Assembly (NCBI GenBank): GCA_003562535.1
Contig: PWUP01000030.1
Span: forward strand, 1-5,687
Length of the DNA stretch: 5,687 nt
From: Gammaproteobacteria bacterium
GTDB taxonomy: Bacteria; Pseudomonadota; Gammaproteobacteria; Competibacterales; Competibacteraceae
Direction of reading: 5' to 3'
The notes under the pieces were generated by a model. The model did not search any database, was not told where the DNA came from, and was given only the letters and a program-made list of their open reading frames with translations. The translations under genes were made by a program, and so were the position numbers. This document shows positions 1-5,625 of this stretch, one piece after another. Numbering within the stretch: position 1 is the first letter of the stretch; each line of letters begins with the position of its first letter.

Positions 1-536
1 AAATCAGTGAACTTGAGAAGCAACAAAAACAACAGGCTCAGGCTAACAAGGAAACTCAGGAGGAAAACGAGTTATTGCTAGCGCAGTTGCATCAGGTTCA
101 AGAAGAACTGGAACAGTATTATTTACAATACCAAGCATTGCAGCAACAGCCCGTGTCTCCTGCGTCGGAACCGCAAGCAGCATCCCAAACGACTCAAACG
201 GTAACGTCTACACCCAAACGCTCTTGGCGACAACTAACAAAGCCATGGCAAAGCAAATCGGCTCGGCGGATTGCACGGTATAAGCAGATTATTGCAAACT
301 CCGGATTGTTTGATCAGCAGTGGTATTTACAACATTATCCTGATGTGGCCGCTGCAGGTTGGGATCCAATAGAGCATTATTTGCGCCATGGGGTGGTGGA
401 TGGTCGCAATCCTTCGCCTTACTTTAATACACGCTATTACGTCGATAGTAATCCCGATCTCGCTGGCTCCACCATGCCGCCTTTAATACACTACATCAAC
501 CATGGACAGGCCGAAGGCCGCCGCCCGACACCCTGA
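1..536 (+). CDS. C-terminal part of a coiled-coil protein with two terminal FDxxWYL modules (5' end outside window)
   Basis: The frame is open from base 3 to the TGA at 534-536, so the gene begins upstream; the TTG at 75 lies inside continuous coiled-coil sequence and is not a credible start. Seen: a Gln/Glu/Lys-rich heptad-like helix (bases 3-160), a Pro/Thr/Ser-rich linker, a basic helix (RRIARYK), then two tandem modules of about 37 residues containing FDQQWYL, YPDV, HYLRHG, and the degenerate RYYVDSNPDL, HYINHG, EGRRP. I know this module from proteins of surface-glycan loci, often beside glycosyltransferase or methyltransferase domains; its biochemical role is not known to me. Any catalytic domain would lie upstream and cannot be seen. 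The stop overlaps the next gene's ATG by one base, so the two are probably co-translated. The partial coding region is certain; its role in glycan assembly is inferred from the neighbours. Confidence 0.85.
   Translation, partial: ISELEKQQKQQAQANKETQEENELLLAQLHQVQEELEQYYLQYQALQQQPVSPASEPQAASQTTQTVTSTPKRSWRQLTKPWQSKSARRIARYKQIIANSGLFDQQWYLQHYPDVAAAGWDPIEHYLRHGVVDGRNPSPYFNTRYYVDSNPDLAGSTMPPLIHYINHGQAEGRRPTP
309..533 (+). repeat. Two tandem FDxxWYL-type protein modules
   Basis: Copy 1 (309-419) reads from FDQQWYL through YPDV and HYLRHG to NPSP. Copy 2 (420-533) reads from YFNTRYYV through NPDL and HYINHG to EGRRPTP. The shared skeleton is aromatic-x3-[WY]Y[LV], [YN]PD[VL], a central HY..HG and a closing [DE]GR.P. 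The copies are divergent at both protein and DNA level, so this is an old domain repeat and not a recent duplication. A third copy sits at 1881-1985 in the glycosyltransferase gene. Confidence 0.8.
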
Positions 537-538
537 TG
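534..538 (+). promoter_or_regulatory. TGATG stop/start overlap (translational coupling)
   Basis: The TGA of the first gene (534-536) shares its A with the ATG of the next (536-538). No Shine-Dalgarno-like purine run lies 5-10 bases before this ATG; the stretch just upstream is C-rich. Translation of the second gene therefore probably depends on ribosomes finishing the first one. Confidence 0.6.
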
Positions 539-1807
539 GATACCACTGTGACTCGTTCAGTAACTCCCCCTAGCCATCCGTTGCCCGCTAACCTGCATAC
601 TCTGGTTCATCTTGGTGCGGGTCGCTGTCGCGAACTCGATACCTATTTGACCCAACCACTACAGCGCTTAGTATTGCTTGAAGCCGATCCCCAATTGGCC
701 GCTGCGCTACGCACCCGCATTGCTGCAACGCCAACTGCTCCAGAGCAGGAAACGGCCTCTATCCAAGTGCTCAACACCGCTGTCGCCGGTCAAGCAGGAA
801 CCCACAGTTTTTACCGCTATAATCTACCCGATGTAAGTAGCTTACATGCTGCTACTGGCCTATTGGCTTTGTTTCCTGGCCTAAAAACGGTACAGCAGTT
901 TACCGTAGATACCGTTAACCCAGCGGAGCTTGTGGAACCTTTGGCGCTTGACGCCGAGCAGGACCATAGCCTAGTTATCGATGTGCCCGGCGAAGAATAT
1001 CCGATCCTGCAAGCGCTCGAACAGGCTGAGCAGTTACATCGGTTTTGCTGGTTGCAATTGTATTGTGGTCGTGAAGCCCTATATGAAAACAGTGTACCTG
1101 CTCAGGACATTGTGCACTGGCTCGGGGAACAAGGATTTGATGTTATCGCAGAAGATAGCCGCCACGATCCAGATCGACCCTGCTGGACGTTGCAGCGCAA
1201 TAATTTGGCACTGCGTAATCGATTATTGCGTCAGCAGGTGGCTACAATTCAAAGGCAACTCTCTGCGTCACAACAACAGATAGCAGCGCTTAGTGAAGAA
1301 CGAGAGGTCCAAGCTGAACAGATCAGTACGCTTAAGCAGCAGTTGCAAGATTATCAAAAAAACAAAAAAGAATTGATTGCGCAACGAGATGAGCACATCA
1401 AAACCGGTGAGCAATTACAGAAAACGCTTGCTGAACTCACTAAGGAACGTGACACCGCCCGCCAGCAGGTGAAAACCCATCAAGCGGAGATCGACAAGCA
1501 CACGCAACGCATTAAGTCGCTCGAAGCCCAGCGCCATGAACACGAACAGCATATAGCTCAGGACAAGCAAACGCTTGCTGAACTCACTAAGGAACGTGAC
1601 ATCGCCCGCCAGCAGGTGAAAACCCATCAGGCGGAGATCGACAAGCACAAACAAGCAGCTCAAGACCAGCAACAGCGCATAAAAGCGCTCGAAGCGCAGT
1701 GTCGCGAGTGGGAACAGCGGCACACATTGATTCAAGAAGAAATGTTGAAGGCAGAAGCCCAGATCGACTTGATTAAAGAGATGTGGTTACGCGACCAGGA
1801 CAGCTAA
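536..1807 (+). CDS. FkbM-like SAM methyltransferase domain fused to a long C-terminal coiled coil
   Basis: This 423-residue protein has two halves. Residues about 20-220 look like a class I methyltransferase of the FkbM type: motif I LVHLGAGRCREL (23-34), an acidic residue after strand 2 (LLEAD, E49), a THSFYRY segment, and IDVPGEEYPIL (148-158), which corresponds to the family's DxEGxE..iL signature but has Pro151 where Glu is usual. FkbM-family enzymes O-methylate sugars or secondary metabolites; the altered motif means activity here is uncertain. Residues about 225-415 are a charged Gln/Glu/Lys coiled coil with a near-identical 49-residue-period duplication. No signal peptide or membrane segment is visible, so it is likely cytoplasmic, perhaps bound to the synthesis complex through the coiled coil. 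The ATG at 536 is fixed by overlap with the previous stop. The next gene starts one base after its stop. Confidence 0.82.
   Translation: MDTTVTRSVTPPSHPLPANLHTLVHLGAGRCRELDTYLTQPLQRLVLLEADPQLAAALRTRIAATPTAPEQETASIQVLNTAVAGQAGTHSFYRYNLPDVSSLHAATGLLALFPGLKTVQQFTVDTVNPAELVEPLALDAEQDHSLVIDVPGEEYPILQALEQAEQLHRFCWLQLYCGREALYENSVPAQDIVHWLGEQGFDVIAEDSRHDPDRPCWTLQRNNLALRNRLLRQQVATIQRQLSASQQQIAALSEEREVQAEQISTLKQQLQDYQKNKKELIAQRDEHIKTGEQLQKTLAELTKERDTARQQVKTHQAEIDKHTQRIKSLEAQRHEHEQHIAQDKQTLAELTKERDIARQQVKTHQAEIDKHKQAAQDQQQRIKALEAQCREWEQRHTLIQEEMLKAEAQIDLIKEMWLRDQDS
1422..1649 (+). repeat. Direct repeat of 81 bp (147-bp period) inside the coiled coil
   Basis: Bases 1422-1502 and 1569-1649 match at 79 of 81 positions, differing at 1455/1602 (C/T, changing Thr to Ile) and 1483/1630 (A/G, silent). 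The offset of 147 bases equals 49 codons, or seven heptads, so the coiled-coil register is kept. The similarity continues more weakly beyond the exact block (QRIKSLEAQ against QRIKALEAQ), but at an offset of 168 because copy 2 carries 21 extra bases (1649-1669), one more heptad. This points to recent in-frame duplication or slippage that lengthened the helix. Confidence 0.9.
1797..1800 (+). promoter_or_regulatory. Shine-Dalgarno AGGA supporting a GTG start at 1809
   Basis: AGGA lies 8 bases before GTG 1809, inside the last codons of the preceding gene. In this frame the nearest upstream stop is TGA at 1770-1772, and no ATG, GTG or TTG occurs between it and 1809, so GTG is the earliest possible start. 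It leaves the conserved FDADWYL module intact. Confidence 0.65.
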
Positions 1808-1808
1808 A

Positions 1809-3299
1809 GTGAGGTCTTATTGGGCGAAACGGCGTCACCGATTATGGGAAAAATGGGAAGCCTATCGTGCCTCGGCTTATTTTGACGCAGATTGGTATCT
1901 ACAGACATATCCCGATGTGGCGGTGGCGGGTATCGATGCATGGCGGCACTTTGATCGTCATGGGCGCTATGAGGGCAGAGTACCCTGTGCTGCCCATGCT
2001 GCCATCTGGCTGGAGCGAGACCCTGAACAACCCACATTAGGCCAGTTGTCCACCTTACTGCAGCAGGGTAACCGCAAGACCATCAATTATGCAGCGTGGA
2101 CATTAGGGCGCTGGTTTGCAGTCGATCATGAATGGTCGCGTGTACACGACAATATGCAATACTATCGATTTGGCAGCGATCCGCATGCGCCGCTACGCTC
2201 AGATTTAATGCCCGCCATGCTGTGGGTGGATGCGCTACGTCTGACTGGTCGAACCCAACAGGCGCAGCAGTTTATCGAAAACCTGCCTGCCGCCTACACG
2301 ACTACAGAAACAGCGCTGGCTCAGGTTAATCTGTTACGCGGCGTTGTAGAGAGTCAAGCTTGGTTAGCACCGCTCAATGACATTTATCGGACTCATGGGC
2401 TGCTGGAATTGACACTAGAAGATCATGCCGCTGTCAGTCTGGATCAACTCACAACGGTGCAGCCACCTGAGCACCTCGGTGAGTGTAGCACCGATCCCTT
2501 AGTAAGCATTATTATCCCCGCTTACAATGCGGGTCGTACCTTGGCTACTGCAATCGGCAGCCTGCAGCGACAAACGTGGCAACATGTGGAGATCATCGTG
2601 GTGGATGATGCCTCTAGTGATGACACAGTGGCCATCGTCACCGCACTCAGCACAGCCGATCCGAGAATTCGCCTGATTACACAAGACCAGAATAGGGGCG
2701 CTTATGCCACTCGCAATGTAGGGTTAAGACATGCCCGAGGCGATTTCATCACGGTACATGACAGTGACGATTGGTCACATCCGCAAAAAATCCATAAGCA
2801 ATTGGAAACACTGATGGCTCATCCTAAGCAACCGGCTTGTTTATCACATTGGGTGCGGGTATCCACCGAGCTGGAGTTCGGCAGTTGGCAAACCCATGTT
2901 GGTTGGGCAGGGTGGTGCCATCGCAATACCTCGTCGTTGATGTTTAGGCGTGAGGTCTTTAATACGCTGGGGTATTGGGATCGGGTCAGTTGTAATGCCG
3001 ATACAGAATACTGTGAACGTATCCGTCGTGTTTTTGGTGCCCAAGCTGTGCAAGAAGTACTGCCCGGTGTACCGCTGGCATTAGGGCGTACTCATCCGGG
3101 TTCCTTAACTCGGCAGTCGGCTACCAGTATTTTTTCCATCTTTGGCGGTTTTCGTCAGGACTACGAGCAAGCTTATCGGGCTTGGCATGGCCAAAGCCAC
3201 GATATGCGCTGTTTGTACTTACCAGAACACCCCCAGCAACGCCCCTTTCCAGCACCTGAAGCGATGGTGCTTAAGCCCAAAGTTATGGGCCATAGTTGA
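1809..3299 (+). CDS. Glycosyltransferase family 2 protein with N-terminal FDxxWYL module
   Basis: A 496-residue protein predicted to transfer a sugar from a nucleotide-sugar donor onto a growing surface glycan. Domains in order: a basic helix (1-24), one FDxxWYL module (25-59: FDADWYLQTYPDV through HGRYEGRVP), a helical region of about 165 residues that I cannot assign but which resembles a TPR-like linker, and a GT-A domain from about 229. The GT2 hallmarks are VSIIIPAYNAG (232-242), VVDDASSDDT (from 264), NRGAYATRNVGL, and HDSDDW (317-322) as the metal/nucleotide-binding DxD-type motif. The tail has NADTEYCERIRR, GRTHPGSLTR and RPFPAP, conserved-looking in this GT subgroup as I recall it. 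There is no membrane segment. The GTG start is supported by AGGA at 1797. The N-terminal module matches the end of the first gene, which ties the two proteins functionally. Donor and acceptor cannot be told from sequence. Confidence 0.9.
   Translation: MRSYWAKRRHRLWEKWEAYRASAYFDADWYLQTYPDVAVAGIDAWRHFDRHGRYEGRVPCAAHAAIWLERDPEQPTLGQLSTLLQQGNRKTINYAAWTLGRWFAVDHEWSRVHDNMQYYRFGSDPHAPLRSDLMPAMLWVDALRLTGRTQQAQQFIENLPAAYTTTETALAQVNLLRGVVESQAWLAPLNDIYRTHGLLELTLEDHAAVSLDQLTTVQPPEHLGECSTDPLVSIIIPAYNAGRTLATAIGSLQRQTWQHVEIIVVDDASSDDTVAIVTALSTADPRIRLITQDQNRGAYATRNVGLRHARGDFITVHDSDDWSHPQKIHKQLETLMAHPKQPACLSHWVRVSTELEFGSWQTHVGWAGWCHRNTSSLMFRREVFNTLGYWDRVSCNADTEYCERIRRVFGAQAVQEVLPGVPLALGRTHPGSLTRQSATSIFSIFGGFRQDYEQAYRAWHGQSHDMRCLYLPEHPQQRPFPAPEAMVLKPKVMGHS
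1881..1985 (+). repeat. Third FDxxWYL module, at the N-terminus of the glycosyltransferase
   Basis: Encodes residues 25-59 of the glycosyltransferase: FDADWYL, YPDVAVAG, then a WRHFDRHG segment and EGRVP. It follows the same skeleton as the two copies at 309-533 and is likewise preceded by a short basic helix. Of those two, it is closest to the copy at 309-419 (FDQQWYLQHYPDVAAAG). Confidence 0.78.
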
Positions 3300-3331
3300 G
3301 TCTGTTGCAAGTGAGTAATTAGAGAACACCC

Positions 3332-4849
3332 ATGCACTATCAAACATTTCCCGACCAACGGGGAGGGTCTAAATCAGCAGATAAACTAGCGGCTTTGCGT
3401 TTACCTGATTTGTCGGGAAAGCGGTTCCTCGATTTAGGCTGTAATGAGGGTTATTTTTGCGGCTATGCACAGTTTGCGGGTGCTGCCGAAGTCATTGGTA
3501 TTGACCGCTCGGCGGAGGCAATCCATAAAGCACAGCGGCGATTTCCAGATTGCCAGTTTGTGCAACAAAACTGGGAAACACTGCCGGACAAGAAATTTGA
3601 TGTCGTGTTACTGGCCTCGGCTTTGCACTATGCATCGAATCAGGAAGACTTCATTCACCGCTTAATGCAAATTTTACAGCCTGATGGGGTATTGGTCTTG
3701 GAAATTGGGATGGCTCCAGGCAGTCAGGATGCCTGGGTTTCGGTCAGTCGCTCGATTGATCAGCGTTTATTCCCAACACGCAAAAAATTGATGACGGTAC
3801 TCAAACCTTATGCGTGGAAAATCATTGGCTATAGTGTAAAGCAGGCTGGTGATCCGTTACAACGTTATGTTGTACACGTACAGCCTAAAAAACCTTTTAT
3901 TTATCTACTGCTCAGCAAGCCAGGAACCGGCAAAACCACTATTGCCCGTAGCTTATTTAGCCACCAATCCAAAATTCAATTAATATCAGGTGATCATACC
4001 TATCGCATGGTGAAGCTTGGCAAGTTAACCGCACCAACCGAGTTACATGCCGTGATTGCCCAGTGCGCCCGCAAAGTGGATAGTAATGATGATACTGATC
4101 GTGTTTTTGACTGCGCCGAGGTCATTAGACAGGTAATTGCTAAAGGGCTATTGCCGGTTCTCGTGGATTTTTGGGCCAGTCGCTTGAAACATAAGGATGC
4201 TGCTGTTGATTCCTTTGTGCCGGAGGAATATCATGAAATGGTATGCCAATTATTTGAAAAAAAAGGATATATTCCTGTGTTGTTAAGCTGGCGTATTCAC
4301 ACCAGTATGTCATCAGCCTCAGATTCCCATAATCAAGTGGCACAGTATGAGAAGTATTTAGCCACACAACCCCCCAATATTAATACCCATCGATATGTGC
4401 ATATCCAACGAGTTAGACGCGGTAAAACGGGAGTGCGCTGGCATTTGGATTATCCGGTTCATGGTGAGCCATACGTGGGCGATCAGCCGTTGCGCATAGG
4501 TGGTTGGGCGGTGCCAAGGACCACATTACCTCAAACCCCACTGCAATTGTTTATACGCCAAGGTAGTAAAGTCACAAAGCAGGTTTTTAATCGCCGTCGC
4601 CGAGATGTATTACTGGCTTGTTTCAAAACCACCGAACATATGCCCGCAGGGTTTGCGGATTGCCCAGTGGGTTTTAAAGTAGACTTACAACCAGAATGGT
4701 TGCAACAAGGGGTGACTGTCGGCGTGATTGTGGACGAAGTAGACATTCCATTAGCAAAGATATCCCTAAGACGCAACTCGTATCCCCGTTCTGCGGCATA
4801 CGCACTTATAAATTGGTGGCGGCGTATTTTATTGCGCTATCAATCTTAG
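3332..4849 (+). CDS. Three-domain protein: SAM methyltransferase, P-loop kinase-like domain, C-terminal GGW module
   Basis: A 505-residue protein. Residues 1-165 form a class I methyltransferase: GGSKSADKL lead-in, motif I LDLGCNEG (33-40), the acidic strand-2 end IGID (D58), then FDVVLLASALHYA and LQPDGVLVLEIG. Residues about 188-340 form a P-loop domain: FIYLLLSKPGTGKTTIA with Walker A at 195-203 (Ser195 where Gly is usual), then ISGDHTYR (D221), where small-molecule kinases have an acidic residue after strand 2. Residues about 370-480 form a beta-rich module (HLDYPVHGEPYVGD, IGGWAV at 389-394, RRRDV, VGFKVDL) that I recognise by pattern from other glycan-locus proteins. A basic, aromatic tail (WWRRILLRYQS) ends it. 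It probably methylates and phosphorylates a glycan or its precursor in the cytoplasm; the substrate is unknown. It starts 32 bases after the glycosyltransferase gene, with a weak AGAGA upstream, so it belongs to the same operon. Confidence 0.8.
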   Translation: MHYQTFPDQRGGSKSADKLAALRLPDLSGKRFLDLGCNEGYFCGYAQFAGAAEVIGIDRSAEAIHKAQRRFPDCQFVQQNWETLPDKKFDVVLLASALHYASNQEDFIHRLMQILQPDGVLVLEIGMAPGSQDAWVSVSRSIDQRLFPTRKKLMTVLKPYAWKIIGYSVKQAGDPLQRYVVHVQPKKPFIYLLLSKPGTGKTTIARSLFSHQSKIQLISGDHTYRMVKLGKLTAPTELHAVIAQCARKVDSNDDTDRVFDCAEVIRQVIAKGLLPVLVDFWASRLKHKDAAVDSFVPEEYHEMVCQLFEKKGYIPVLLSWRIHTSMSSASDSHNQVAQYEKYLATQPPNINTHRYVHIQRVRRGKTGVRWHLDYPVHGEPYVGDQPLRIGGWAVPRTTLPQTPLQLFIRQGSKVTKQVFNRRRRDVLLACFKTTEHMPAGFADCPVGFKVDLQPEWLQQGVTVGVIVDEVDIPLAKISLRRNSYPRSAAYALINWWRRILLRYQS

Positions 4850-5005
4850 TGGTTTCGGACAATGGCTAAGAGCAAATAATCAAGGTCGTTGGATTCCAGC
4901 AGTTCCTGGCGGAATGACGCGATGCCTTCTGGACTTTTACAGCTTGCAACGTATACCGTGTACCTTTAACCTCGAATCTCGAACTGGCCTTACAATTATC
5001 GGATC
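4850..5005 (+). other. Gap between the glycan operon and the accessory genes
   Basis: I see no gene in these 156 bases. The stretch contains a degenerate palindromic element (4887-4919) and a loose stem overlapping the stop codon of the preceding gene (TCTTAG 4844-4849 with CTAAGA 4866-4871) that has a large loop and no T-run, so no convincing terminator is present. A TACAAT at 4991-4996 resembles a -10 box for the following gene but lacks a well-placed -35. Confidence 0.5.
4887..4919. repeat. Degenerate dispersed palindromic element
   Basis: The core reads GGATTCC, then about 10 bases, then GGCGGAATGACG. This resembles the intergenic elements of many gammaproteobacteria and betaproteobacteria that follow the pattern CTGGATTCC...GGGAATGACG. 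The arms ATTCC (4893-4897) and GGAAT (4911-4915) are complementary, but the inner GC-rich stem is largely lost, so this looks like an eroded copy. The identification rests on remembered pattern only. Confidence 0.4.
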
Positions 5006-5533
5006 ATGCCCCCCACGCGCCGCAAACTGCCCATTGGTATCCAAACCTTTAGCGAGATTCGCAACGAAGACCATTATTACGTTGATAAAACCGGTTTCGT
5101 ACAACGCTTGATCGAGCAAGGGAAATACTACTTCCTCTCCCGCCCACGGCGGTTTGGCAAATCGCTGTTGGTCGATACGTTGAAAGAGTTGTTTGAGGGC
5201 AACGAGCCGTTATTTCGTGGTTTGCACATCCATGACCACTGGGACTGGCAGACCCGTTATCCGGTGGTAAGGTTAAGCTTTGCCGATGGGGTATTGCACA
5301 GCCGCGCTGAGTTGGACGCTAAGATCAATGAATTACTGACCGATCAGGAAACCCGTCTGGGAGTGCGCAGTCCGCATCAGAGCATTTCTGGGCGATTTCA
5401 TGGTTTGATCCAGGCCGCTCATGCCCACACCGGTCAACGGGTGGTTGTCCTCGTTGACGAATACGACAAGCCGATTTTGGACAATATCACCGATACGGAC
5501 ATTTCTGAGGTAGTGGTGTCGTTCATAGGGTGA
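5006..5533 (+). pseudogene. Truncated AAA-ATPase-like / PD-(D/E)XK nuclease family protein (DUF1703 type)
   Basis: The 175 codons encode the N-terminal part of a widespread accessory family with an AAA-ATPase-like domain (Pfam AAA-ATPase_like) followed by a PD-(D/E)XK nuclease domain, usually a little over 500 residues in all. Seen: KLPIGIQTFSEIR (7-19), YYVDKT (24-29), FLSRPRRFGKS (43-53) as the Walker A variant of the family, PVVRLSF, and the Walker B VVVLVDEYDKPI (146-157). Family similarity fades soon after DNITD; the frame then reads SEVVVSFIG and stops, and no continuation is visible in any frame of the next 150 bases. The ATPase sensor region and the whole nuclease domain are missing, so the product is probably inactive. 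The start at 5006 is the first ATG after the in-frame TAA at 4967; its GGA at 5001 is too close to be a good ribosome site. The full-length family's function is poorly known, with a mobile-gene or defence role sometimes suggested. Confidence 0.8.
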
Positions 5534-5545
5534 TGATAGCGTGTT

Positions 5546-5574
5546 TTGGGGATGTGGAGCAGATCCAACCCCAA
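5546..5574. repeat. Imperfect inverted repeat in the gap before the PIN gene
   Basis: TTGGGG (5546-5551) pairs with CCCCAA (5569-5574), and inside it TGGA (5555-5558) pairs with TCCA (5564-5567) around the loop GCAGA, giving ten pairs with a 3-by-1 internal bulge. No T-run follows on either strand, so it is not a standard terminator. It may be a leftover of the sequence that replaced the end of the preceding gene. Confidence 0.4.
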
Positions 5575-5582
5575 CCACGGGC

Positions 5583-5611
5583 TTGCTGTGAATCCTGCTC
5601 ATGGTTATACT
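5583..5611 (+). promoter_or_regulatory. Predicted sigma-70 promoter of the PIN gene
   Basis: TATACT (5606-5611) matches five of six positions of the -10 consensus. TTGCTG (5583-5588) is a weak -35 at the ideal 17-base spacing. Transcription would then start near 5618, only a few bases before ATG 5621, implying a leaderless or nearly leaderless message; this fits the lack of a good ribosome-binding site. The -10 box lies inside the palindrome at 5598-5625. Confidence 0.45.
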
Positions 5612-5625
5612 GGTGTAACCATGAG
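5598..5625. promoter_or_regulatory. 28-bp palindrome over the -10 box and start codon of the PIN gene (candidate operator)
   Basis: The left arm CTCATGGTTATAC (5598-5610) and right arm GTGTAACCATGAG (5613-5625) are complementary at 12 of 13 positions around a TG centre. The single mismatch, T5608 against G5615, would be a U-G pair in RNA. The site covers the -10 hexamer and the ATG at 5621. Toxin-antitoxin operons are commonly repressed through palindromes placed this way, so an operator is the first interpretation; a start-codon hairpin is the alternative. Confidence 0.55.

Noticed and set aside
75..536. A gene starting at TTG 75
   Set aside because: The same frame is open back to base 3 and already encodes a continuous coiled coil, so the true start is upstream of the window.
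1422..1649. CRISPR-like or mobile-element direct repeat
   Set aside because: There are only two copies; they are in frame, with a codon-exact period, inside a coiled coil, so this is a protein-level duplication.
1415..1735. 106-codon open frame on the - strand opposite the coiled-coil region, with an internal repeat
   Set aside because: It is the antisense shadow of the coiled coil; its repeat simply mirrors the duplication of the + strand gene, and the + strand reading has clear heptads.
4844..4871. Rho-independent terminator after the last operon gene
   Set aside because: The stem is only six A/T-rich pairs with a 16-base loop and there is no T-run after it.
4991..4996. TACAAT as the -10 box of the truncated ATPase gene
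   Set aside because: No recognisable -35 hexamer lies 16-18 bases upstream; TTTAAC at 4965-4970 is too far away.
4914..5119. Open frames of 60-65 codons on both strands between the operon and the truncated ATPase gene
   Set aside because: Both overlap the well-supported start of the ATPase-like gene, and neither product looks like a known family.
5546..5574. Terminator hairpin between the truncated gene and the PIN gene
   Set aside because: The stem has an internal bulge, and no T-run follows on either strand.
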